DNA of 64,000 bases from an uncultured Lachnospiraceae bacterium. Lineage in GTDB: Bacteria > Bacillota > Clostridia > Lachnospirales > Lachnospiraceae. Under the pieces are notes generated by a model that ran no database searches, was not told the DNA's origin, and saw only the letters and a list, made by a program, of their open reading frames with translations. Where the stretch lies: positions 1 through 64,000 of the forward strand of contig CAJKGK010000014.1 of the NCBI GenBank assembly GCA_905199445.1, in the 5' to 3' direction. The position numbers and the translations under genes were made by a program. Shown piece after piece: positions 25,849 to 35,837 of this stretch; the first letter of the stretch is position 1, and each line of letters starts with the position of its first letter.

Positions 25849-27918
25849 TCATTCAGAACAATTGTTTTCCCTTTGGTGTTCAATTAAAAGAGAATCCGCT
25901 TCCATGGCCAGGGCGCCCTCGGAAAATATAGCCAGCATAATACTTTCATCAAATGCTGAAATGTGGGTACCGTCCCCCATATAAATACCTATAACTCCAA
26001 AGGCTTTCTCCTCGTTGCGCACTGCAATATAAAGACCTTTAGCGCCTGAAAGGGTACCTGTGGTCGCCCCGGCATGTTTATTATTCTGATAAACCCAGGC
26101 AGCAACCCCCAACTCCCCAGGTGTAAGCAATTCTTCGATATGGCTGTCCGCTTCTCTGGCAAACTTAAGGGGTGTCTTTGTCTTCATGGGATCTGCGGAA
26201 TAATAAACAATATCTCTGTCCAAAAGCTTGTAAAGCTGCCCCGCAAGAACCTGAGCCAGCGCCGTCTGTCCGCTGGCTTTTTGAAGTTTCAGGCTTGTTT
26301 CAAGAAGTATATCCGTTCGATAAGCCTTTTTTGCGGCCTGTGTCCCATAATTTTTCACCTTTTTTGCCAAAACTGCTGTAATAAATCCTGAAATAAACAT
26401 AATCACAAAGGTTACAATATAGCTGGGTTTATATACCATCAATGTATAAACAGGTTCTGTAAAAAAGAAATTAAAGCAGCAAACAGAAAAAGCCGCCGCG
26501 ATCAAACTGCAGATCTGATTAACTGTCAGCAAAGCTGTAAGCAAAACCCCAAGAATATAGACGGTAATTATATTTGATTCATCAAAACCCATTGCCTGAA
26601 ATAAAAATGCAATCAAAGTACTGGCTGTAAGCACACCGGCTACGGCTAAAACATCCATAGCCAGGGCAGGCATATCCGGTTTTGGCTTAGTCCTTTTTTT
26701 CTGCTTAATCCCCAGCGTATCTTTATACTTTTTAGTATAAGTATCCGGAATCAGATAAACTTCCATTTTAGGCACAAGCTGGGTCAGCTGTTGTGAAAAG
26801 CTAATATTTTGCCTGAGAAAACTGCGCTTTGTGTAGCTTCGTCCGAGAACAATTTTAGAGACGCCTGAAACCCGGGCATATTCGGCAATCTGTTTTGTAA
26901 TATCACCGCCGTACAAGGTTACAACTTTTGCCCCCAGCTGTTGAGCCAGCCGCTCATTCATCTGAAGCCTTGCGTCATCCTCATCGGATATCCCATCAGA
27001 ACCAGGGACCTCCACATGAACTGCCGTAAATTTTCCCTTAAAGGCTTTAGCCATACGGGCCCCGGCCCGGATCACCTTCACATTAGACGGCGAAGGAGAC
27101 AGACAGACTAAAATATGTTCACCGGTATAAAATTCGCTGTCCTTGTTTTCCGCCCTCATTTTTTCTGTTTTCTGATTCACCTGATCCGCAGTACGCCTTA
27201 AGGCAATCTCCCTTAATGCGGTAAGATTGCCCACAGTAAAAAAATTTTCCATGGCCCGACCGGCCTGACGGGTTTTGTAAATTTTCCCTTCTCTAAGCCG
27301 GACAAGAAGCTCTTTGGGTTCAATATCAACAAGCTCCACTTCATCTGCCTGATCAAAAACAAAATCCGGAATCCGCTCTCTGACCTGAACACCTGTGATC
27401 GACTGCACAATATCATTGAGACTTTCCAGATGCTGAACATTGACGGTTGTATAAACATCAATCCCTGCCTTTAAAAGCTCCTCTATATCCTGATAACGTT
27501 TGATATGGCGGCAGCCTTTGGCATTGGTATGGGCCAGCTCATCCACCAAAATCAGCTGAGGGCGGCGTTTTAGTGCCCCATCCAAATCCAGCTCATGAAG
27601 CACAATATTTTTATAGGAAACATATAAAGGGCGCAGCTGCTCAAGCCCTTCCATAAGCTTCATCGTTTCCGGACGGGCGTGAGGTTCAATATACCCAGCT
27701 ACCACATCAATGCCGTCCTGCTTGGCCTCATGGGCGGCTTCCAGCATGGCATAGGTTTTTCCCACCCCCGCCGAATAGCCGAAAAAAATTTTCAGACTTC
27801 CCCTTTTTTTCTTTTCCGATGCCGCCTGGATCTGAAGCTTTTTAAGCAAAAGCTCCGGATCCGGACGGTTATCCTCATCTTTTATATTAAAATCCATCGT
27901 CTGTGACAATACAAACAC
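25849..27918 (-). CDS. kdpD: KdpD-like sensor lacking the kinase domain (KdpD-USP-DUF4118-GAF, 689 aa)
   Basis: The N-terminal KdpD domain carries Walker A GYSAGVGKT (47-55) and the conserved ELAHTNAKG box near 127. A universal-stress-protein domain covers about 245-370, and four membrane segments (DUF4118) about 420-525, followed by a GAF-like region to 680. It stops there with no histidine-kinase core. The separate kinase gene next door has its own DUF4118-GAF, so the membrane module is duplicated. The start is uncertain: GTG at 27918 lies very close to AGGAG, TTG at 27909 is better spaced, and ATG at 27897 is also possible. Confidence 0.9.
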   Translation of the reverse strand: MFVLSQTMDFNIKDEDNRPDPELLLKKLQIQAASEKKKRGSLKIFFGYSAGVGKTYAMLEAAHEAKQDGIDVVAGYIEPHARPETMKLMEGLEQLRPLYVSYKNIVLHELDLDGALKRRPQLILVDELAHTNAKGCRHIKRYQDIEELLKAGIDVYTTVNVQHLESLNDIVQSITGVQVRERIPDFVFDQADEVELVDIEPKELLVRLREGKIYKTRQAGRAMENFFTVGNLTALREIALRRTADQVNQKTEKMRAENKDSEFYTGEHILVCLSPSPSNVKVIRAGARMAKAFKGKFTAVHVEVPGSDGISDEDDARLQMNERLAQQLGAKVVTLYGGDITKQIAEYARVSGVSKIVLGRSYTKRSFLRQNISFSQQLTQLVPKMEVYLIPDTYTKKYKDTLGIKQKKRTKPKPDMPALAMDVLAVAGVLTASTLIAFLFQAMGFDESNIITVYILGVLLTALLTVNQICSLIAAAFSVCCFNFFFTEPVYTLMVYKPSYIVTFVIMFISGFITAVLAKKVKNYGTQAAKKAYRTDILLETSLKLQKASGQTALAQVLAGQLYKLLDRDIVYYSADPMKTKTPLKFAREADSHIEELLTPGELGVAAWVYQNNKHAGATTGTLSGAKGLYIAVRNEEKAFGVIGIYMGDGTHISAFDESIMLAIFSEGALAMEADSLLIEHQRENNCSE

Positions 27919-27953
27919 GTCTCCTGTCTGAATTTTTGTTTTTATGATCCAGC

Positions 27954-28610
27954 TTATTTGGCCAGTTCAATCATTCCCAGTTCCTGGGCAATATCAAGGT
28001 TCACACCGAGGACATTAACGGTTTCTTCTCCAAAAATCCCCAGGAATTTTCCTGTTGTATGTTGGGCTACAATTTCCTGCAAACGTTCCTGGGAAAGTCC
28101 GGTATTAACGGCTAACTGGGGAATCTGAATCTGTGCAGAAGCCGGACTGATATGCGGATCCAGGCCAGATCCTGAAGCGGTCAAAAGATCGGTGGGAATA
28201 TCTTCCCTGGACACACCGGGATGTGCTTCAAGAAATGTCTGAATGTCAGCTTCAACCCTTGCCTGTAAGTCAGGATTTGTGGGACCGTAGTTGGCGCTGC
28301 CCGAAGACAGTCCGGCATAATCTTCACCATTGTTATATTTTCCGTCTGAGGTATAAGTATTGTAATGATACTGGGACGGACGGCATTTCATAAAACGGTC
28401 ATCGGTAAAATCCTGTCCCACAATTTCTGATCCCAGCACTGTCCCGTCTGCTGCTGTAATCATACTTCCGTTGGCCTGATGAGGAAAAATCAACTGGGAA
28501 AGTCCGGTCAAAACAAGGGGATAAATCAGACCACACAACACCATAAGTACAATGGACACTAACAGGGCCCTTTTTAAGCTGCCTAATGCAGATTTTACTT
28601 TTGAGTTCAT
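27954..28610 (-). CDS. kdpC: Potassium-transporting ATPase subunit KdpC
   Basis: The subunit stabilises the KdpFABC complex. It has one N-terminal membrane helix (about 13-38) and a periplasmic-side domain with the family features VGQDFTDDRFMKCRPS and SGSGLDPHISPASA. The 218-residue length is slightly longer than in E. coli. The ATG at 28610 has GGAGG nine bases before it. It is 18 bp after kdpB. Confidence 0.96.
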   Translation of the reverse strand: MNSKVKSALGSLKRALLVSIVLMVLCGLIYPLVLTGLSQLIFPHQANGSMITAADGTVLGSEIVGQDFTDDRFMKCRPSQYHYNTYTSDGKYNNGEDYAGLSSGSANYGPTNPDLQARVEADIQTFLEAHPGVSREDIPTDLLTASGSGLDPHISPASAQIQIPQLAVNTGLSQERLQEIVAQHTTGKFLGIFGEETVNVLGVNLDIAQELGMIELAK

Positions 28611-28628
28611 TATATGCAACCTCCTATA

Positions 28629-30689
28629 TTATAAGCCCAGCAGGGCAAGCAGCGGATGAATCAGCAGATCAATAATTTTGATCCCCACAAAGGGTGTGAT
28701 CACACCGCCAAGGCCATAAATTAACATATTTCTGCGAAGCATTTTACTGCTGTTCATTGGTTTATACTTCACGCCTTTCATCGCCAGTGGAATCAGACAT
28801 GGAATAATAATGGCATTAAAGATTAAAGCGGATAAAATCGCACTAAATGGTGTGGCCAGATTCATGATGTTTAAAACCTGCATCTGTGGAATAACCATCA
28901 TAAACATTGCCGGAATAATCGCAAAATATTTGGCAATATCATTGGCAATACTAAAGGTGGTCAGGCTGCCTCTTGTAATCAGAAGCTGCTTGCCGATTTC
29001 AACCACTTCAAGAATCTTTGTTGGATCCGAATCAAGGTCAACCATATTGGCTGCCTCTTTTGCTGCGGTTGTACCACTGTTCATTGCCAGACCTACATTG
29101 GCCTGAGCCAGCGCCGGGGCGTCGTTGGTACCGTCGCCGGTCATGGCAACAATCTTTCCCTCATTTTGTTCACGTTTAATAACGTTAATCTTATCTTCCG
29201 GCTTACATTCCGCAATGAAGTCATCCACACCGGCCTCGGAAGCAATTGTTGCCGCAGTCAGGGGATTATCCCCTGTACACATAATGGTTTTAATACCAAT
29301 CGCTCTGAGACGTTCAAAACGTTCTTTCATTCCCGGTTTTACCGTATCTTTTAAATAAATCACACCAAGAATCTCTTTATTCCGGCACACGGTCAGCGGC
29401 GTACCGCCCAGTTGCGAAATTTCAGCCACACATTTTTCAAGGTCATCGGGAATTTTTCCGCCCAATGCCTTTATATAAGCTGCAATAGCCTCGCTGGCAC
29501 CTTTACGGATCATGGTTCCGTCAGAAAGATCCACACCGCTCATTCGTGTCTGAGCAGAAAACTCAATAAATCCGGCCCCCTGGACAGCCGTCACATCACA
29601 GCCCATTCGGTGTCCCAGTTCAACCGTAGACTTGCCTTCCGGTGTTTGATCCTCCAGAGAGGACAAAACCGCACACCGGATTAATTCATTTTTGTCAGCA
29701 TGGCCTACAGGATAAAAATCTGCCGCCAGACGATTGCCAAATGTAATTGTTCCCGTTTTATCAAGAATCATTGTATCAACATCACCACAGGCTTCTACGG
29801 CCTTTCCGGACATGGCAATCACATTAAATCTTGTCACTCGATCCATACCTGCAATACCTATCGCAGACAGCAAACCTCCAATAGTTGTCGGAATCAGACA
29901 TACTGCCAAAGCAACCAACGTGGAAACATCCAGGGTAACGCCGCTGTACACGCCAATGGGATATAGGGTTACAATAACAATCATAAAAATAATTGTAAGA
30001 CTGACAAGTAATGTATTCAAAGCAACTTCATTGGGTGTTTTCTTACGTGAGGAACCTTCTACAAGAGCAATCATCCGATCCAGAAAGCTCTCTCCCGCAG
30101 AAGCGGTAATTTTTATTTTCAGCCAGTCACTGACAACGGTTGTACCACCAGTGACGGAGCAAAAATCTCCGCCGCTTTCCCTGACAACCGGAGCGGATTC
30201 GCCGGTAATGGCAGATTCATCAACAGAAGCAACACCTTCAATGACTTCACCGTCATTGGGAATAAGCTCGCCTGCACGAACCATAACAATGTCGCCTTTT
30301 TTCAGATCACTGGAACTAATAATTCTTTCACTTCCATTGCTCATTAAAACACGAGCTCTTGTATCTCTCTGCGTTTTTTTCAGGCTGGCAGCCTGGGCCT
30401 TTCCACGGCCCTCGGCTACAGCTTCCGCAAAATTTGCAAATAATACCGTAATAAACAAAATAATAGTCACAATAATATTGTAGGCTCTCATATTAGTTCC
30501 CGGATTGGCAATTCCAAACAGACCGGGATAAACAGAAAGCACCAGTGTTACAAGACATCCGATTTCAACAACAAACATAACCGGATTTTTCATCATATAA
30601 CGGGGATTAAGCTTTTTGAAAGCCCCAATCACCGCATCCTTTAGAATCTCAGGTGTCATAAATTTGGTTTTATTTCTCTGCTTACTCAT
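28629..30689 (-). CDS. kdpB: Potassium-transporting ATPase ATP-binding subunit KdpB
   Basis: This P-type ATPase energises high-affinity K+ uptake. The phosphorylated aspartate is in DKTGTITFGNR near residue 308; TGES (actuator) is near 157, and MTGDGTNDAPAL (hinge) near 515. The 686-residue length is normal. The N-terminal tail is short and basic. It lies 16 bp after kdpA. Confidence 0.98.
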   Translation of the reverse strand: MSKQRNKTKFMTPEILKDAVIGAFKKLNPRYMMKNPVMFVVEIGCLVTLVLSVYPGLFGIANPGTNMRAYNIIVTIILFITVLFANFAEAVAEGRGKAQAASLKKTQRDTRARVLMSNGSERIISSSDLKKGDIVMVRAGELIPNDGEVIEGVASVDESAITGESAPVVRESGGDFCSVTGGTTVVSDWLKIKITASAGESFLDRMIALVEGSSRKKTPNEVALNTLLVSLTIIFMIVIVTLYPIGVYSGVTLDVSTLVALAVCLIPTTIGGLLSAIGIAGMDRVTRFNVIAMSGKAVEACGDVDTMILDKTGTITFGNRLAADFYPVGHADKNELIRCAVLSSLEDQTPEGKSTVELGHRMGCDVTAVQGAGFIEFSAQTRMSGVDLSDGTMIRKGASEAIAAYIKALGGKIPDDLEKCVAEISQLGGTPLTVCRNKEILGVIYLKDTVKPGMKERFERLRAIGIKTIMCTGDNPLTAATIASEAGVDDFIAECKPEDKINVIKREQNEGKIVAMTGDGTNDAPALAQANVGLAMNSGTTAAKEAANMVDLDSDPTKILEVVEIGKQLLITRGSLTTFSIANDIAKYFAIIPAMFMMVIPQMQVLNIMNLATPFSAILSALIFNAIIIPCLIPLAMKGVKYKPMNSSKMLRRNMLIYGLGGVITPFVGIKIIDLLIHPLLALLGL

Positions 30690-30705
30690 GAATGACTTAT
30701 CCTCC

Positions 30706-32391
30706 TTAGCCCCAAAGTGTCAAATGTTCCGCAACAGGTCCAAGAGCCAGTGCCGGGAAAAATGTCAGGGCAGCGAAAATATACACAACAACCACGAGGG
30801 CAATCGTAAATGTCGGTGTATCTGTACGCAATGTGCCCACAGATTCGCTTACACGGCGTTTGGCCATCAGTGATGCGGCCACACAAAGCTGAAGTATAAT
30901 GGAAATATATCTTCCGAAATACATGGCAAGACCGGCCGTAATATTCCAAAAATATGTGTTATCCACGAGACCTTCAAATCCTGAACCATTGTTTGCCGCC
31001 GATGAGGCATATTCATACAGGATCTGAGATAGTCCATGAAATCCTGGATTTGTAATCCCGTCAAGACCGGCCTGGGTAGAAACCGCAATTGCTGTAAAGG
31101 CCAAAATTAAAAGGGGATGAACAATAATACATAATGCGGTTAATTTCATTTCCCTGCCTTCGATTTTCTTGCCCAGATATTCAGGTGTACGCCCGATCAT
31201 CAGGCCGCATATAAAGACGGCCAGGATGGCATACATAATCATATTCATCAGGCCAACGCCCTCGCCGCCGAAAACAACATTCAACATCATATGAAGCATG
31301 GGTATCATACCGCCCAAAGGTGTCAGGGTATCATGCATGTTATTTACAGTTCCTGTAGTAAAGGACGTTGTGACTGTTGTAAACAGTGCAGACTGAGCAA
31401 CGCCAAACCTTACTTCCTTACCTTCCATGCTTCCCATATCCTGATTCAGCCCCACCTGAGCCAGCGCCGGGTTTCCGGCCGATTCAGAGGCCACACACAC
31501 CGTCAGACCAATAAGGAAAATAATGGACATGGCGATAAAAATGGTACGGCCTTCGTTTTTCTTTTTACCGTTTCTGACCATTTTGCCAAACATAAGCACA
31601 CAGGCGCCAGGGATAACCATCATGGAAAGTAATTCTATCATATTTGAAATAATTGTAGGATTTTCCAGCGGTGTGGAAGAATTGGCACCCAAAAATCCGC
31701 CGCCGTTTGTCCCCAGATGCTTAATGGATTCAAGGGCAGCAATAGGACCCATGGCAATGTCCTGATATGTCCCTTCGATCGTGGTTACTGTTTGATTGGC
31801 ATCCAAAGTCTGAGGTACCCCCTGAGAAACAAGAAGCAGACCTACAAGCAGTGACAGCGGCAGCAGCACACGGGTTATAATACGAACAAGATCCGCAAAG
31901 AAGTTACCCATATCCTTACCTTTGCCGGCCAGTCCTCTGACAAAAGCCACACATGCGGCAAAGCCGGTAGCTGCGGATACAAACATCATATAAATAATCA
32001 CAACCATCTGGCTGAAATAGGAAAGTCCGCTTTCACCGGAATAATGCTGTAAGTTAGTGTTTGTCATAAAGGATATCATCGTATTAAATGAAAGCGTCTC
32101 TTCCATGGCACCGATCCCGTTAGGATTGAAAATGGGAAGCATCTGAATTCTTAAAATCAGATATCCGACAAACACCATAACTGCATTGGTCAATAATAAC
32201 ATAAGTGCATATTTTTTCCAGCTCATTCCTTTATGTGGATCTATACCGCTGATTTTATAAATAACACGATCAACACGGTCAAAAACCGGATCCGCAAAGG
32301 TATGCTGGAAAGTGGCAATATGATACAGATAAGTTCCCAGTGGAATTATCAATATAACAAAAAGAGCCAGCGTTAAAATAATCTGTAACAT
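30706..32391 (-). CDS. kdpA: Potassium-transporting ATPase potassium-binding subunit KdpA
   Basis: This channel-like subunit binds K+. Roughly ten membrane segments are visible, along with family blocks such as TNTNLQHYSGESGLS, LGTNGGGFLGANSSTPLENP (selectivity-filter region) and TSFTTGTVNNMHDTLTP. The 561-residue length is normal. It stands first of the large kdp genes, after two tiny ORFs. Confidence 0.98.
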   Translation of the reverse strand: MLQIILTLALFVILIIPLGTYLYHIATFQHTFADPVFDRVDRVIYKISGIDPHKGMSWKKYALMLLLTNAVMVFVGYLILRIQMLPIFNPNGIGAMEETLSFNTMISFMTNTNLQHYSGESGLSYFSQMVVIIYMMFVSAATGFAACVAFVRGLAGKGKDMGNFFADLVRIITRVLLPLSLLVGLLLVSQGVPQTLDANQTVTTIEGTYQDIAMGPIAALESIKHLGTNGGGFLGANSSTPLENPTIISNMIELLSMMVIPGACVLMFGKMVRNGKKKNEGRTIFIAMSIIFLIGLTVCVASESAGNPALAQVGLNQDMGSMEGKEVRFGVAQSALFTTVTTSFTTGTVNNMHDTLTPLGGMIPMLHMMLNVVFGGEGVGLMNMIMYAILAVFICGLMIGRTPEYLGKKIEGREMKLTALCIIVHPLLILAFTAIAVSTQAGLDGITNPGFHGLSQILYEYASSAANNGSGFEGLVDNTYFWNITAGLAMYFGRYISIILQLCVAASLMAKRRVSESVGTLRTDTPTFTIALVVVVYIFAALTFFPALALGPVAEHLTLWG

Positions 32392-32430
32392 TGTTCTTGT
32401 TTTCCTCCTGTGATAAAATTTTACATTACT

Positions 32431-32523
32431 TTAAAACTTTTCAGGATTAATCAGCGCATAAAGAAGATACCCTGCAATCAGTGCAATTAAAGCAACAATA
32501 ATAACAGTTCCTAAAATCGGCAT
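32431..32523 (-). CDS. kdpF: KdpF small subunit (30 aa)
   Basis: The reading frame starts MPILGTVIIVALIAL and ends LINPEKF: a single membrane helix followed by a short tail with the N-P-E-x-F ending typical of KdpF, which stabilises the KdpFABC complex. The start has GGGAGG eight bases upstream. It lies 39 bp before kdpA and 16 bp after another tiny ORF. Confidence 0.9.
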   Translation of the reverse strand: MPILGTVIIVALIALIAGYLLYALINPEKF

Positions 32524-32539
32524 ACATCTTACCTCCCTT

Positions 32540-32635
32540 TCATTTCCTGTTCATCTGGTATTCGCAAAAATCAGCCAACAGCTTCATTGATCCAAAACAA
32601 ATGACCAGAATTGCAATCATTAATAAATCCATCAT
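32540..32635 (-). CDS. 31-aa single-helix ORF at the head of the kdp operon
   Basis: The frame encodes MMDLLMIAILVICFG followed by a short polar tail ending MNRK. AAGGAG lies nine bases before the first ATG, and the stop leads directly into the ribosome site of kdpF. Two tiny ORFs (kdpZ, kdpY) precede kdpA in Clostridium acetobutylicum from recall, so this is probably the counterpart of the first. Its role is unknown; it could be a further small subunit. Confidence 0.7.
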   Translation of the reverse strand: MMDLLMIAILVICFGSMKLLADFCEYQMNRK

Positions 32636-32672
32636 AACTATGATCTCCTTTTCTTTGATTTGTCTGTTGCAC

Positions 32673-32681
32673 ATCTTAGCA
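32673..32681 (-). promoter_or_regulatory. Candidate extended -10 of the kdp operon
   Basis: TGC-TAAGAT on the minus strand, 38 bp before the first small ORF. There is no good -35 at the right distance, which would fit KdpE-activated transcription. The identification is weak. Confidence 0.35.
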
Positions 32682-32771
32682 CTGTTTTTATGAAAATAGT
32701 GTGAATATTTCCCGTACTTGTATAAAGATTATGTTAAGATTAAAATAAAGTAAGGCATAACTCAAAAAAGC

Positions 32772-32821
32772 AAAAAAAAAGCCTTATATTCTGGATGCAG
32801 CTGCAATCCAAAATATAAGGC
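32772..32821 (-). terminator. Terminator of the AI-2E-family gene
   Basis: GCCTTATATT...GGAT arms (from 32781) pair with the sequence ending AATATAAGGC at 32821, around TGCAGCTGCA. A nine-T run follows on the minus strand. It separates this gene from the kdp operon. Confidence 0.85.
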
Positions 32822-32897
32822 CTGACCTTTATTCTGCTTTCACTTCTAATCTAACTTCTGATTTTACTTGTGATTTTCTTTTACTTATAACGCTCTT

Positions 32898-34160
32898 TTA
32901 CTTATGACTTTCATCTCCGTGCTTAGTCTCTCCGGTTTTTTTCCAGGCCTCTCGCCCTGCATTCACCGCATTACTTACATGATCCTTTAAATTTTGCCCA
33001 TCACCCATGGACAGTTTTTTCACAGACTGCCCCTGGGACAACTGAACTTCTCTATAGGTCACATCCTGGGACAACAGCTTATATACTGTAGCCAGCGCAG
33101 GAACACCCATTAAAATGCCGCCGATACCGCCGATGCCGCCACCGACAACTACAGCCAGCAGGACCCACATGCCGGGCAGACCAATAGAGGAACCGACAAC
33201 CTTTGGATAAATAATGTTGCCTTCCAGCTGCTGCAGAATCAGAATAAAAATAAGAAACATAATTGCTTTCATAGGGTCTTCTGTTAAGATCATAAATGCA
33301 CCCACACCTGCTCCAATATAGGCGCCCACAATCGGAAGCAGTGCCGTCGCACCAACTAAGGCTCCCACCATGGCTGCATAAGGGAAACGGAAAAGCACCA
33401 TCCCCAGGGTACACAGGCAACCTAAAATAACCGCTTCCGTACACTGGCCAATAATAAAATTTCTAAAAGTCTGGTGGCCCACATCTACAACATGTCTCAC
33501 CTTCTGGACAACCTTTTCATTAAAATAAACCCTTAAAAGCCGTTTAGACTGTCTGACAAGCCATTCCTTGCTGAAAAGAATATATACAGCAAAAATCGCA
33601 CCAAGGACAAAATTAACAACGCCCTTGCCAAGAACGCCTACAAAGACTACTGTTGAATTTAAAATCCCCCCCAGTCCGCTGGTCACGTAAGCAGCGGCAT
33701 TTTTTAAAAGCTGTGGCCAGTCAATCTTCATACTTTCCAGCCACTGCTCCACTGCGGGAAGCTGATCACTGTGATCCAGAGCCCACAGCCGAACCTTTTC
33801 CGCATAGATAGGAATACTTTTCCCGATCACCTCAAAGGCACTGATCAGCTCCGGAATAACTACATTTAACAGTAAAACAATGATAATCACAATAATTCCG
33901 ATAGATATAAGAATACAGACCGGACGTCTGGTCTTATTTATCCACTTATTCCGAGAATTGGGCCAATACAGCCGCTCTGCCTTTACAAGAATAATATTCA
34001 GTACATAAGCCATCACAGCGCCGATGACCAGTGGAAGCATAATTCCCCATAACCCGCCAATCACACTGATAATACGTTCAAAATAAATAATACCAAGAAT
34101 TGTCAGCGCAATTCCCACACATATTTTCCATAACGCAATGGGCTGACCTGTCTTTTTCAT
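32898..34160 (-). CDS. AI-2E transporter family (PerM-type) membrane protein (420 aa)
   Basis: About eight membrane segments are seen: four near the N-terminus (to about 105), a soluble helical section (about 110-150), and the conserved C-terminal set with VGATALLPIVGAYIGAG, the LQQLEGNIIYPKVVGSSIGLPG signature (near 325) and GGIGGILMGVPALA. Members export autoinducer-2 or act in Na+/H+ exchange; the substrate is not predictable. The C-terminal 45 residues are polar and charged. The ATG at 34160 is preferred over a TTG four codons earlier, although neither has a perfect ribosome site. Monocistronic. Confidence 0.88.
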   Translation of the reverse strand: MKKTGQPIALWKICVGIALTILGIIYFERIISVIGGLWGIMLPLVIGAVMAYVLNIILVKAERLYWPNSRNKWINKTRRPVCILISIGIIVIIIVLLLNVVIPELISAFEVIGKSIPIYAEKVRLWALDHSDQLPAVEQWLESMKIDWPQLLKNAAAYVTSGLGGILNSTVVFVGVLGKGVVNFVLGAIFAVYILFSKEWLVRQSKRLLRVYFNEKVVQKVRHVVDVGHQTFRNFIIGQCTEAVILGCLCTLGMVLFRFPYAAMVGALVGATALLPIVGAYIGAGVGAFMILTEDPMKAIMFLIFILILQQLEGNIIYPKVVGSSIGLPGMWVLLAVVVGGGIGGIGGILMGVPALATVYKLLSQDVTYREVQLSQGQSVKKLSMGDGQNLKDHVSNAVNAGREAWKKTGETKHGDESHK

Positions 34161-34430
34161 AAAACTATCCAACTACCCTTCTTTTCCGATTTTATATAGA
34201 CCTGCCGGATGTAACTGCCGGCTGTCTGTAAAGCCAAAAGTTTTCCACTCAAAGTCTGTTTAATTTATTGTAACACATATTATATGCACAAAAAAAGAAG
34301 GATTTATAATAGTATTCTTAAATTTTGGTAAAGATTATAAATAAATCATGGCTTGCCACTGTTTTCCGCCTATGTTAAGATTGCTTTAGTTGTTTTTTTA
34401 CACACCATTGAGAGGAGCATTTAATAATTT

Positions 34431-35837
34431 ATGAAAAAAGGTGAAATTTACGAAGGTATTATAGAATCAGTGGATTTTCCTAATAAAGGCCGTGTCCCGG
34501 TTGGGGATACGGTAGTCACCGTAAAAAACGGTATTCCGGGACAAAGGGTCCGTTTTATGATTAACAAAAAACGTGGAGAACGGGTTGAAGGCCGTCTTAT
34601 GGAAATCCTTGAACCATCCCCTCTGGAAACCATAGCCCCGGTCTGTCAAACCTTTCCGGCCTGCGGCGGATGCATGTACCAGACCATGGATTATACGCAG
34701 CAGCTGAACATGAAGGCCAAACAGGTACAGGCACTTTTAAGTCCTGTAATTACTGCCCATCAGCAGGATTTTCTGTTTGAGGGCATAAAAAGCAGCCCTC
34801 TGCAGTGGGGTTATCGGAACAAAATGGAATTTTCCTTTGGAGATGCCGTCAAAGATGGTCCCCTAACCTTAGGACTTCACAAAAAAGGCAGCACTTATGA
34901 CATCCTTACAGTAGATGACTGTAAAATTGTTCACAAAGATTTTACTCTGATTTTGGACTGTGTCCTGAAATACTTTACCCAAAACCCGCAGCCTTACTAC
35001 CACAAAATGAGTCATACCGGTTATCTGCGCCATTTACTTGTCCGCCGTGCTCAGACAACCGGCGAAATACTGGTCAACCTTGTCACGACAAGCCAGGCAG
35101 ATCCTGACCTTTCTCAATTGACTCAGCAGCTAAAAAATCTTTCTCTGGAGGGAAAAATTGTAGGATTCCTTCATATTATTAATGACAGTCTGGCAGATGT
35201 TGTACAAAGTGATGAAACCCGGCTTTTATTTGGCCAGGATTATTTTTATGAAAATATTCTGGGATTAAAGTTTAAAATTACCCCCTTTTCTTTTTTTCAG
35301 ACCAACTCTTTAGGCGCTCAGGTGCTTTACGAGACAGCCCGAAGCTATATAGGAAGTACAAAAGATATGACGGTTTTTGATCTGTACAGCGGCACAGGAA
35401 CGATTGCACAGATTCTGGCACCTGTTTCCAAACAGGTCATTGGCGTGGAAATTGTAGATGAAGCCGTTGGGGCAGCCAGAGAAAACGCAGCCCTTAATCA
35501 CCTGGCAAACTGCCGTTTTATTTCCGGAGATGTGCTTAAAGTACTGGATGACATTGAGGAACGTCCGGATTTCATTGTACTGGATCCCCCAAGAGACGGT
35601 ATTCATCCAAAGGCACTGGAACGCATCATCGACTATGGTGTAAATCATATGGTTTATATTTCCTGCAAACCAACCAGTCTGGCCAGGGATCTTGATATTC
35701 TCCTTGAAAAAGGATACCAGGTGGATCGGGTTTGCTGTGTGGATATGTTCCCGGGAACCGTGCATGTGGAGACTGTTGTCTTGCTTTCCAAAGGAGAAAT
35801 CGACTCGAAAAAGGTTCGTGTGGAGTTCTCGCTGTAG
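34431..35837 (+). CDS. rlmD: 23S rRNA (uracil-5-)-methyltransferase, RlmD/RumA type (468 aa to a premature-looking TAG)
   Basis: The enzyme transfers methyl from SAM to C5 of a uracil in 23S rRNA. An N-terminal TRAM domain (1-60) leads to the [4Fe-4S] ligands Cys72, Cys78, Cys81 and Cys164. The SAM motif DLYSGTGTIA is near 323 and the nucleophile cysteine is in MVYISCKP near 412. The frame ends ...SKKVRVEFSL and a TAG, but the same frame continues open for 79 more codons with sequence I recall as the C-terminal extension of Lachnospiraceae homologues. The core enzyme is complete, so it may still work. RlmD 3' ends are known integration sites of mobile elements in streptococci, which fits the debris downstream. 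Confidence 0.9.
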   Translation: MKKGEIYEGIIESVDFPNKGRVPVGDTVVTVKNGIPGQRVRFMINKKRGERVEGRLMEILEPSPLETIAPVCQTFPACGGCMYQTMDYTQQLNMKAKQVQALLSPVITAHQQDFLFEGIKSSPLQWGYRNKMEFSFGDAVKDGPLTLGLHKKGSTYDILTVDDCKIVHKDFTLILDCVLKYFTQNPQPYYHKMSHTGYLRHLLVRRAQTTGEILVNLVTTSQADPDLSQLTQQLKNLSLEGKIVGFLHIINDSLADVVQSDETRLLFGQDYFYENILGLKFKITPFSFFQTNSLGAQVLYETARSYIGSTKDMTVFDLYSGTGTIAQILAPVSKQVIGVEIVDEAVGAARENAALNHLANCRFISGDVLKVLDDIEERPDFIVLDPPRDGIHPKALERIIDYGVNHMVYISCKPTSLARDLDILLEKGYQVDRVCCVDMFPGTVHVETVVLLSKGEIDSKKVRVEFSL

